A DNA stretch of 23,972 bases, from NCBI GenBank assembly GCA_035628595.1, contig DASPJN010000207.1, forward strand, positions 1 through 23,972. Direction: 5' to 3'. A program made the translations under genes and the position numbers. The stretch is from Chryseosolibacter sp035628595. GTDB lineage: Bacteria > Bacteroidota > Bacteroidia > Cytophagales > Cyclobacteriaceae. Positions 15,260-22,065 of this stretch are shown piece after piece (the first letter of the stretch is position 1; the number at the start of each line of letters is the position of its first letter). A model generated the notes under the pieces. The model worked only from the letters and a program-made list of their open reading frames with translations, did no database searches and had not been told where the DNA came from.

Positions 15260-16138
15260 ATGGAACTAATCGCACTGATCGGAAATACACCACTGGTAAC
15301 GCTTCAGCATATTCCCAAGAACGATCGCGTTAAAATATTTGGGAAGCTCGAGGGAAATAACCCGGGAGGAAGCGTTAAGGACCGCGCAGCTTACGGTATG
15401 ATCAAGGGGGCCCTGGATCGTGGTGATATTAAACGCGGCGACAAGTTGGTCGAAGCGACAAGCGGCAATACCGGCATTGCCCTTGCAATGATAGCAAGGT
15501 TGATGGGGCTGGACATGACGCTGATCATGCCGGACAATTCAACGCGCGAACGTGTGTTGTCAATGGAAGCATACGGAGCGAAAGTAATTTTGACGCCCTC
15601 ATCTAAAACGATTGAATACTCGCGCGAGCTGGCTGAGGAAATGGCTGCGAAGGAGGGATATCACATTCTTAATCAGTTCGCCAATGCTGACAACTATCTC
15701 ATGCATTACCGAACCACCGGGCCAGAGATCTGGCGTGACACCAAAGGCGAAGTGACTCACTTTGTTTCTGCAATGGGTACAACGGGTACAATCATGGGTG
15801 TCTCTCGATATCTGAAAGAACAAAATCAGAACATTCAAATAGTCGGAACGCAACCGACAGATGGATCAAGTATTCCTGGTATAAGACGATGGTCGCCGGA
15901 ATTCCTGCCAAAAATTTTCGAACGTCAACGCGTAGACCGGATTGTGGATGTGAGCGAGTCGGATGCCAGAACTTATACGAAACGCATGGCCAGCGAGGAA
16001 GCGATATTGGCGGGAATGAGTAGTGGAGGTGCACTCAGCGCGGCCATGCAAATCGCTTCAGAAATCGAAAAGGGCGTAATTGTTTTCGTTGTCTGCGATA
16101 GAGGTGATAGGTATCTAAGCTCCGACTTGTTTATCTAA
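15260..16138 (+). CDS. cysM: Cysteine synthase CysM (O-acetylserine sulfhydrylase B)
   Basis: A 292-residue fold-type II PLP enzyme that replaces the acetyl group of O-acetylserine with sulfide to give cysteine. It starts MELIALIGNTPLV, has the PLP lysine Lys40 in GGSVKDRAA, the phosphate/substrate loop EATSGNTGIALAM, the glycine-rich GTTGTIMG and the CysM-type PTDGSSIPGIRRW loop, and ends with DRGDRYLSSDLFI. These loops match CysM rather than CysK or cystathionine beta-synthase. An upstream GTG/ATG-type start 15 codons earlier would overlap cysE and adds no family sequence. The seven-base gap from cysE makes one transcriptional unit that performs both steps of cysteine synthesis. Confidence 0.95.
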   Translation: MELIALIGNTPLVTLQHIPKNDRVKIFGKLEGNNPGGSVKDRAAYGMIKGALDRGDIKRGDKLVEATSGNTGIALAMIARLMGLDMTLIMPDNSTRERVLSMEAYGAKVILTPSSKTIEYSRELAEEMAAKEGYHILNQFANADNYLMHYRTTGPEIWRDTKGEVTHFVSAMGTTGTIMGVSRYLKEQNQNIQIVGTQPTDGSSIPGIRRWSPEFLPKIFERQRVDRIVDVSESDARTYTKRMASEEAILAGMSSGGALSAAMQIASEIEKGVIVFVVCDRGDRYLSSDLFI

Positions 16139-16253
16139 TGCGGAATTTATTCCACGTCAATCACCGGCCGCGTTTTGTAGTTGGGCAATTGTTCGGCACA
16201 AGCCGCACGACAAACATGGAGAGAGATTTTTAGCTGTAGCTTAAATATTTCAG

Positions 16254-17363
16254 ATGACAGCTATCTTTCAGCGCGCAAATCAGTACCTGTTTTTTGCAAT
16301 CCTTACGGTAATCATTCTTTACTTTGGGAAAACGATACTCGTTCCCGTTGCCTTTGCTGCGCTGTTCGCGATGTTAATGGCTCCACTGTGCAGGCGCCTC
16401 GACCGAAAGCTCCGGAGAGGACTGTCTACGTTGATATGCATTCTTATTATACTGTTCACAATTTTGGGAATGCTGGCAATCGTTGGCGGACAGATCGCAT
16501 CGTTTTCAAAACAAGCGCCTAAGATCAAGGAGAAAGCAAAGCAAGGGATTGAACAGGTTCAGCAGTTTGTGCAGCAAAAATTCGGGGTTGCGCCAAAGAA
16601 ACAGGAACAAATTGCAAAGGAACAAGCCAAATCAACCTCTGGCAAAAAAGGTGGCGGATTCGTTACTAAGTTTTTGAGCGGACTAACAACCACCATCGGC
16701 ACATTCGTACTCAGCCTGGTTTATGCATTCTTAATGTTATACAACAAGGAACAATTTGAAAACTTTTTTCTGAAACTCGCCAATGAAGAAAAGCGTGATA
16801 AAGTCAAAAAAGTGGTTGGGAAGATTGCAACGGTGTCCCAAAAGTATCTTACCGGCAGGCTGATATCGGTAACAATTATTGCGTGCCTCTATGCAATTGG
16901 ACTAAGCATCGTCGGCATAAAGAATGCGATCCTTCTAGCAGGTATTGCTGCGATGCTCACTGTGATTCCTTATTTCGGTACCGTTCTCGGTGGCCTCATC
17001 CCTGTAGTCATGGCATTGGTGACTGAAGATTCTATGCAACCGGCGCTCTACGCAGCGGTTGTGCTCTTCGTCATTCAAACAATGGACAATTATTTCATAG
17101 AGCCGAACGTGGTCGGAGGAGAAGTGAATGTCAATGCACTCACGTCGATCTTCAGCATTATTGCAGGCGGCTTGATATGGGGGATTGCGGGGATGATCAT
17201 ATTTTTACCCTTGGCGGGAATAGTGAAAATTATTTGCGACAACATTGATCCATTGCAACCGATTGGCTACCTGATGGGGGAGGCTGGCGGGAAGAAGCCT
17301 TCAAAAATTAAGCTATGGATTCAGAAAAAACTCGGCAAGGATAAACGGGAATCACATGCTTAA
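16254..17363 (+). CDS. AI-2E family (UPF0118) transporter
   Basis: A 369-residue polytopic inner-membrane protein of the AI-2E/PerM family. Two or three N-terminal helices (LFFAILTVIILYFGKTILVP; LSTLICILIILFTILGMLAIV) precede a charged soluble stretch (about 90-135, with many Lys and Gln), and the conserved C-terminal membrane half contains YAIGLSIVGIKNAILLAGIA, PYFGTVLGGLIP and NVVGGEVNVNALTSIFSII. The family includes autoinducer-2 exporter TqsA and Na+/H+ antiporters, so substrate cannot be inferred. It probably stands alone: the 115-base gap after cysM holds only a small inverted repeat (GGAAT/ATTCC near 16143), and the stop is embedded in a palindrome shared with the convergent response regulator. 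Confidence 0.9.
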   Translation: MTAIFQRANQYLFFAILTVIILYFGKTILVPVAFAALFAMLMAPLCRRLDRKLRRGLSTLICILIILFTILGMLAIVGGQIASFSKQAPKIKEKAKQGIEQVQQFVQQKFGVAPKKQEQIAKEQAKSTSGKKGGGFVTKFLSGLTTTIGTFVLSLVYAFLMLYNKEQFENFFLKLANEEKRDKVKKVVGKIATVSQKYLTGRLISVTIIACLYAIGLSIVGIKNAILLAGIAAMLTVIPYFGTVLGGLIPVVMALVTEDSMQPALYAAVVLFVIQTMDNYFIEPNVVGGEVNVNALTSIFSIIAGGLIWGIAGMIIFLPLAGIVKIICDNIDPLQPIGYLMGEAGGKKPSKIKLWIQKKLGKDKRESHA

Positions 17364-17374
17364 TTGTTAAGCAT
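17356..17374. terminator. Perfect palindrome holding both convergent stop codons
   Basis: ATGCTTAA (17356-17363) and TTAAGCAT (17367-17374) are exact complements with a three-base loop. The TAA stop of the transporter (17361-17363) and the TAA stop of the response regulator (minus strand, 17369-17367) each lie in one arm. The hairpin is a plausible bidirectional terminator, though neither side has a strong T-run. Confidence 0.55.
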
Positions 17375-17762
17375 TACTCAATCGCGAATGTAACATTTCG
17401 CACAACTGGCTGTAATCCGCCGGTTTCATGATAAACTCTTTTGCTCCGAGTCTGATGGCATCTTCGGTGTCCTTGGGAAAATTTGAAGTTGAATAAACAA
17501 TCACGGGTATCGATGATAGCTTGTCATGAGCCTTGAGCAGCGACAGACACTTTTTACCATCCATGCCTGGCATATTCAGATCAAGAAATATAAGATCGGG
17601 TAATTTTTCCCTGCCTTCATCCAGTAAACTAATTGCTTCCTGTCCGCCGGATGCGGTAATACACTTCACTGACGGAACAGTCCGGTTGAGCGCATCGGTG
17701 AAAAGCCAGCGATCGTCTTCATCATCGTCAATTAATAAAATTGAGAGTCTTTGGTTCATCAT
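17367..17762 (-). CDS. Single-domain response regulator (receiver only)
   Basis: A 131-residue CheY-like receiver without an output domain. The acidic pocket is Asp12-Asp13-Asp14, the phosphorylated residue is Asp61 in FLDLNMPGMDG, Ser91/Thr92 form the switch (IVYSTS) and Lys113 lies in IMKPAD. The subfamily resembles the Rcp1-like regulators that act on hybrid kinases or phosphorelays. No histidine kinase is nearby, so the partner is unknown. The ATG at 17762 is chosen, but the next ATG at 17759 is equally possible and better spaced from the AGGAAG sequence upstream; a TTG one codon earlier is not needed. Confidence 0.92.
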   Translation of the reverse strand: MMNQRLSILLIDDDEDDRWLFTDALNRTVPSVKCITASGGQEAISLLDEGREKLPDLIFLDLNMPGMDGKKCLSLLKAHDKLSSIPVIVYSTSNFPKDTEDAIRLGAKEFIMKPADYSQLCEMLHSRLSNA

Positions 17763-18248
17763 CAACTTCCTGTGAAGGTAATATCATTGCGGCGATTATC
17801 AAAAGCCGCTTCAAATTTATCCTTTGTACTGTATAACACATTTTGTAACCTACAGGTTTTACAATGTTTCCCCTGCATTGTGAAAAGACGTGAAAATTGG
17901 TACATCCTGATCATTCGGTTGTCAATATAATTCGTCTGGCGACTCAAGATTTATAGACAACAATTTCTCTCTTTGACAGAGTGTTTATGCGATCTCAGGG
18001 TCTTTCTCTCCTTTGTGGATACAGCTGGTTCTCTCAAGGTTTAATTTCTTTAATTCTTACATCACTGAACAAAATTTGCATTTCGATCAGCATCAGGACA
18101 ACACAAAATGCAGTTTTGTAAAGCACGAAAACGAAGGAAGGATTACAGATACTTATTGTCTAAAGGTAGCGCTTAATCCTTAACGATATTATTAACCCCA
18201 CTGCGAAGTCTCTCTTTCGGGAGGACTTCGCATAACCTTAAGGACGGC
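17763..18248. other. 486-base intergenic region between the response regulator and esterase 1
   Basis: No convincing gene is seen here. On the minus strand an open frame of about 60 codons (TTG start near 17947) ends with a TGA that overlaps the response regulator ATG, but it has no recognisable features. The right end contains the leader hairpin of the esterase gene at 18202-18232. No exact TAnnTTTG box was found for the esterase; TATCCTTTG near 17819 has one base too many. Confidence 0.5.
18202..18232 (+). promoter_or_regulatory. Leader hairpin before esterase 1
   Basis: TGCGAAGTC (18202-18210) and GACTTCGCA (18224-18232) form a perfect nine-base stem with a 13-base loop, ending 16 bases before the ATG. 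Its closeness to the start suggests an mRNA structure that stabilises the message or controls translation, or an operator. The second esterase has a smaller hairpin at the matching position. Confidence 0.5.
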
Positions 18249-20636
18249 ATGAGGAGAATTTTACTGATCGCTTTTATACTATGTTCTGAGACCAGTTTTG
18301 GTCAGCAAATATTTAAAACTACTTCCCCTTCGACGATTGCTTACCTGGAATACCTGCCGTCAGAATATCACAGCAATTCTGATAAATACCCGATTGTTTT
18401 TTTTCTTCATGGAAATGGTGAAAAAGGCGCCAACTCCACTGATACGACGGTACTCAAACAGTATATCAATCTTGTTACCAAGCATGGTCCGCCGAAACAT
18501 GTGAAGTCAGGAACAGAGTTTCCGTTCATTCTCATTTCGCCGCAGTTGAAGACTGGTATCGGTTCGTGGACGAGCAGCTATGTGATGGAAGTAATTAATC
18601 ACTGCAAAAAATACCTTCGCATTGACGAACAAAGAATTTATCTAACCGGATTGAGCCTCGGCGGAGGAGGCACGTGGGTGACTGCGCAGGATTATCCTGC
18701 ACTTTTTGCAGCCATCGCTCCGGTTTGTGGCGGATACAATTCGCCTGCGAAAGCGTGTAACATCGCTTCGGAAAATTTGCCTGTATGGGCATTTCACGGC
18801 GACAAAGACAGTGTTGTCCCGCTGTCACGGAGTCAGAATATGGTCAATGCCGTCAATGCATGCACGCCCAAACCTGATCCGCTCGCATTGATGACCATCT
18901 ACACAGGTGTTGGACACAACGCATGGGACTATGCGTATCGCGCGGATAACTCGTTACACAACCCGAACGTTTACGAGTGGATACTCAACTACAGAAATAC
19001 AGTCAATGACGGAAATTATTTACCTGTTGCAAATGCAGGATCTGACAAAAACACTTCCTCCGATAAAATTCAGTTGACAGGCACAGGAACTGACAAGGAC
19101 GGCGTAGTCAACACCTTCTCATGGACGAAAATCGAAGGCCCTTCAGCCACGATGACTAACGCGAACACATCAACGGTTTCATTATCAAATCTCATCAACG
19201 GAAAATACGTGTTCCGGTTACAGGTTACGGATGACGCAGGAAACACAGACACAGACTATGTAACAATAAGTGTCTCGGGCTCAACACCTCCTACGGTCAA
19301 CGCAGGAGCCGATAAGCTTGTGCGACTTCCATCTACCAGCACAACAATCACTGCGTCTGCATCTGACGACGGTACTGTCGTTTCTTATCAGTGGACAAAA
19401 GTTAGCGGAGCTGCGTGCGTCATGTCAAATACCACTAGCCCGACTTTAAAACTGAGTGGACTCTCATCCGGAAGTTATACGTTTCGACTACAAGTGAAAG
19501 ATAACGATGGGAATATCGGATCCGACGACGTTAATGTAATTGTAGATGCGCCGCCAGTAGCAAATGCAGGCTTGGATCAGGATATAGTTTTACCGCTTAC
19601 AAATAATCTTGTTCTGTCTGGCTCTGGTACCGATACTGATGGCACTATCGTGAAATATTTATGGTCGAAGTATTCTGGCCCGAACATCTCAATGACGTAT
19701 ACTACTACAAAGGATGTTGTCATTACCAGACTTTACGAGGGAACGTATGTCTTAAAGCTGACGGTCACCGACAACTTAGGCGTTACATCGTTTGATTACG
19801 TAACGATTAATGCAAAAACTTCATCGATAGAATCGGCAGTTCAAAGTCCCCGCGTTAATGCCGGCGCTGACAAACTGGTAAAGCTTCCAACAACGACAGC
19901 AACATTGAGTGGTAGTGCGAGCGTTGACGGAGGTAGTATCATCGCGTATTCCTGGTCAAAAATTTCAGGCCCATCGTGTACGCTTAAGAATGTCAGCACG
20001 TCGACATTAAAATTGAGTGGACTATCATCAGGAAGCTACGCGTTCAGACTATCCGTTAAAGACAGCAACGGAACGCATGCATATGACGATATTACCGTAA
20101 TCGTTGACGCACCACCGGTGGTTAATGCAGGCGCGGATCGTTCTGTTACGTTACCGATTCAATCGGATATTGTTATCCAGGCAACCGCCGCCGACCCTGA
20201 CGGGAAGATTGTGAAGTATCTCTGGTCAAAGTATTCAGGGCCAGGCGCGATCATTTCAAATACAACAACTTCGTCGCTGACAATTAACGAACTTGCTGCC
20301 GGAACTTATGTCTTTAAGCTGGCAGTCACAGACAACTTAAACGTGACCGGTATCGACTACGTGACAATTAATGTGATAGATCCCGCAGTTGATGTATTGT
20401 CATCAGCAAACTCCATTTTTGAAATGGATGATCTTAATGAACAACTGTACGACGACTTACGGGCAAGAGAAGTGACCATAGCCATCTATGACGATTCTGG
20501 TCAGGAAGTGTTTCGCGGCGAATGGTCTTCGCAAATCGCACGTGATGTTTTGGCTGAGACTGGTTTATATTTCTATAAGATCTTTCATGCAAACGGAAAG
20601 GTCAGGACGGGTAAGATCTACAAACGCGGATACTAG
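18249..20636 (+). CDS. Secreted alpha/beta-hydrolase esterase with five PKD/K319L-like repeats and T9SS-like C-terminal domain (esterase 1)
   Basis: A 795-residue exported multidomain protein. A signal peptide (1-18, ending SFGQ) is followed by an alpha/beta-hydrolase of the CE1/PHB-depolymerase/LpqC type (about 25-250) with oxyanion motif LHGNGEKG (53-60), nucleophile Ser136 in GLSLGG, probable acid Asp187 in HGDKDSVVP and His223 in GHNAWD. Five repeats of about 85-90 residues follow, beginning near 258, 347, 435, 534 and 622, each with the pattern NAGxD, DxDG, WxK, SG and a C-terminal VxV strand. Residues 740-795 (IYDDSGQEVFRG, GLYFYKI, KIYKRGY) resemble a T9SS type A sorting domain. The protein probably acts outside the cell on polysaccharide esters or polyesters. 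Its substrate is unknown. Confidence 0.9.
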   Translation: MRRILLIAFILCSETSFGQQIFKTTSPSTIAYLEYLPSEYHSNSDKYPIVFFLHGNGEKGANSTDTTVLKQYINLVTKHGPPKHVKSGTEFPFILISPQLKTGIGSWTSSYVMEVINHCKKYLRIDEQRIYLTGLSLGGGGTWVTAQDYPALFAAIAPVCGGYNSPAKACNIASENLPVWAFHGDKDSVVPLSRSQNMVNAVNACTPKPDPLALMTIYTGVGHNAWDYAYRADNSLHNPNVYEWILNYRNTVNDGNYLPVANAGSDKNTSSDKIQLTGTGTDKDGVVNTFSWTKIEGPSATMTNANTSTVSLSNLINGKYVFRLQVTDDAGNTDTDYVTISVSGSTPPTVNAGADKLVRLPSTSTTITASASDDGTVVSYQWTKVSGAACVMSNTTSPTLKLSGLSSGSYTFRLQVKDNDGNIGSDDVNVIVDAPPVANAGLDQDIVLPLTNNLVLSGSGTDTDGTIVKYLWSKYSGPNISMTYTTTKDVVITRLYEGTYVLKLTVTDNLGVTSFDYVTINAKTSSIESAVQSPRVNAGADKLVKLPTTTATLSGSASVDGGSIIAYSWSKISGPSCTLKNVSTSTLKLSGLSSGSYAFRLSVKDSNGTHAYDDITVIVDAPPVVNAGADRSVTLPIQSDIVIQATAADPDGKIVKYLWSKYSGPGAIISNTTTSSLTINELAAGTYVFKLAVTDNLNVTGIDYVTINVIDPAVDVLSSANSIFEMDDLNEQLYDDLRAREVTIAIYDDSGQEVFRGEWSSQIARDVLAETGLYFYKIFHANGKVRTGKIYKRGY

Positions 20637-21100
20637 GATTTTTGGAGGATGTCTTTTAACCGGTTGAGAAACATGCGTTGCGCCGGATTCAACATGATCG
20701 CAGCCCCTTCATAATTGAACCACGATGCTTTATCGATTTCCGGGAATTGTTGTTTTTTTCCAGATCGCGGTGGCCATTCCATTTCGAACATATTTGAAAT
20801 GATGTTTGTACTCTCCGACGAATCATCGGTACAGGCCCATCCGTAAACAACCTTTCCGCCTTTTTGTTTCATGGATCCCAATTCGATATAAGGTGGCTTC
20901 GAAACAAGCCCCGTCTCTTCGTGGAATTCACGGATTGCAGCTTCGAGAAATGTTTCAGCACCATTGGGTTCGCCTTTTGGGATGGTCCAAACCCCTTCAT
21001 TTTTATTTTTGAAGAATGGCCCGCCCGGATGCACCAGGAAGAACTCGATCTCTGGCAACGTTCTGTATAAAAGGATTCCACATGAGATTTTTTCCGGCAT
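20633..21100 (-). CDS. Nudix hydrolase
   Basis: A 155-residue single-domain Nudix protein that hydrolyses a nucleoside diphosphate linked to another group. The Nudix box fits the G-x5-E-x7-REUxEExGU rule exactly at residues 43-65, from Gly43 through Glu49 to REFHEETGL. The preceding GVWTIPKGE and the N-terminal SCGILLYR with FFLVHPGGPFF are typical of the small MutT/Ap4A-type members that clean up damaged nucleotides or dinucleoside polyphosphates; substrate is not decided. Its TAG stop and that of the convergent esterase share the palindrome CTAG at 20633-20636, so the genes overlap by four bases. It is divergent from the flavoprotein gene. Confidence 0.92.
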   Translation of the reverse strand: MPEKISCGILLYRTLPEIEFFLVHPGGPFFKNKNEGVWTIPKGEPNGAETFLEAAIREFHEETGLVSKPPYIELGSMKQKGGKVVYGWACTDDSSESTNIISNMFEMEWPPRSGKKQQFPEIDKASWFNYEGAAIMLNPAQRMFLNRLKDILQKS

Positions 21101-21103
21101 TTC

Positions 21104-21128
21104 TACAAGTTAGAAAACAAAACTTGTA
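21104..21128. promoter_or_regulatory. 8-base dyad between the divergent Nudix and flavoprotein genes
   Basis: TACAAGTT (21104-21111) and AACTTGTA (21121-21128) are perfect complements with a nine-base A-rich spacer. The dyad lies three bases before the Nudix ATG and 48 bases before the flavoprotein ATG. The spacing suits a dimeric regulator that would control both genes, or a hairpin covering the Nudix ribosome site. Confidence 0.45.
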
Positions 21129-21176
21129 AGTATAACGGCAGAATGATCATATTGAGCCGTAAATTCATTTACGATT

Positions 21177-21743
21177 ATGCCATCAATAGCCATTCTTTCT
21201 GCAAGTGTAAGAACCGGAAGAGAAAGTGTTCGGGTAACGAAATTCTTCCAGCGGTTTATTACTGAGAACAAATTCGCGGCAACCGACCTCATTGATCTGG
21301 AGGCGTATAACTTTCGTGTCTTTGAAGAAAGACTTTCGCATATGCCGCAACCGGATCCTGCCGTTGTTGATTTTGCAAACCGGATTAAGAAAGCGGACGC
21401 CGTTCTCATTGTAACGCCTGAATATAATGGTGGCTATCCTGCAAGCCTCAAAAATGTGATTGACTTGCTTTATGCGGAATGGCAGAAGAAGCCGATTGCA
21501 ATTGTAACGGTCTCTAATGGACAGTTCGGTGGATCGCAGGTTATTACATCATTGGTGTTCACGCTTTGGAAGATCAGGGCATGGGTTGTTCCGGCGATGT
21601 TTCCTGTTCCAAAAGTCGAGGAGAGCTTCTCTAAGGATGGTGTCCCTGCTGACGAGGTGGCAGTTTCAAAGCGGGCAACCACTTTCATTAAAGAAATCCT
21701 TTGGTGCATTGAGGCTAAAAAGAAAATGGAAAGCGGCGGTTGA
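21177..21743 (+). CDS. NADPH-dependent FMN reductase family flavoprotein
   Basis: A 188-residue flavodoxin-like protein of the NADPH-dependent FMN reductase/azoreductase group. The FMN phosphate loop is in LSASVRTGRES (7-17) and the flavin-contact motif is PEYNGGYPASLKNVIDLLY (81-99), nearly the family signature. Such enzymes transfer electrons from NAD(P)H to FMN, quinones, azo dyes or metal ions such as chromate; the sequence does not tell which. The C-terminus is lysine-rich (EAKKKMESGG). It shares a dyad-containing control region with the divergent Nudix gene, which would fit a joint role in oxidative damage control, but this is only inferred from layout. Confidence 0.92.
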   Translation: MPSIAILSASVRTGRESVRVTKFFQRFITENKFAATDLIDLEAYNFRVFEERLSHMPQPDPAVVDFANRIKKADAVLIVTPEYNGGYPASLKNVIDLLYAEWQKKPIAIVTVSNGQFGGSQVITSLVFTLWKIRAWVVPAMFPVPKVEESFSKDGVPADEVAVSKRATTFIKEILWCIEAKKKMESGG

Positions 21744-22065
21744 TGTAAACTTTCATGCCACAATGCAGGGCAAGATACCAACTAATCGCGTATAGCTGGC
21801 GCGTTGATTGATCTGATTACTTCTGTTGCATCTACTGTGGGTTCGAACACCCTGCCGCTTCTTTAAACAGTCATTTTTGTTCAATCCCCGAGCTATGTGG
21901 AAACTCACCTTTTTGAGAAACTTCTTCCGCATAAAATATTGTTTTTTCGCAGTGTGATTAACAAGAATATTATTCGTTAGCGGCCAAATGCCTTCGGATA
22001 AACTTGATGACACCGCTTAAAACAATTTTTAACCTGCCGTTGCGTGACGGATTAACTTAAGAAGG
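21744..22065. other. 322-base intergenic region between the flavoprotein and esterase 2
   Basis: No gene is supported. GCAGGG (21765-21770) and CCCTGC (21850-21855), together with a T-loop-like GGTTCGAAC at 21840-21848, give a weak tRNA-like look, but no cloverleaf with proper stems can be formed. The right end holds the short hairpin CCGT/ACGG (22037-22050) and AGAAGG just before the esterase 2 ATG, a reasonable ribosome-binding sequence. Confidence 0.4.

Noticed and set aside
17762..17947. A small minus-strand frame of about 61 codons overlapping the response regulator start by TGATG, with a CKTC motif.
   Set aside because: It needs a TTG start, has no ribosome-binding sequence or family resemblance, and the overlap could be coincidence. 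Homologue search with the last 40 residues would decide.
21731..21860. A possible tRNA: paired ends GCAGGG/CCCTGC or AAGCGGC/GCCGCTT and a GGTTCGAAC T-loop-like sequence.
   Set aside because: The T-stem and acceptor stem would need the same CCC bases, the D-arm and anticodon arm do not form, and the second pair spans 130 bases. At most a decayed remnant, probably chance.
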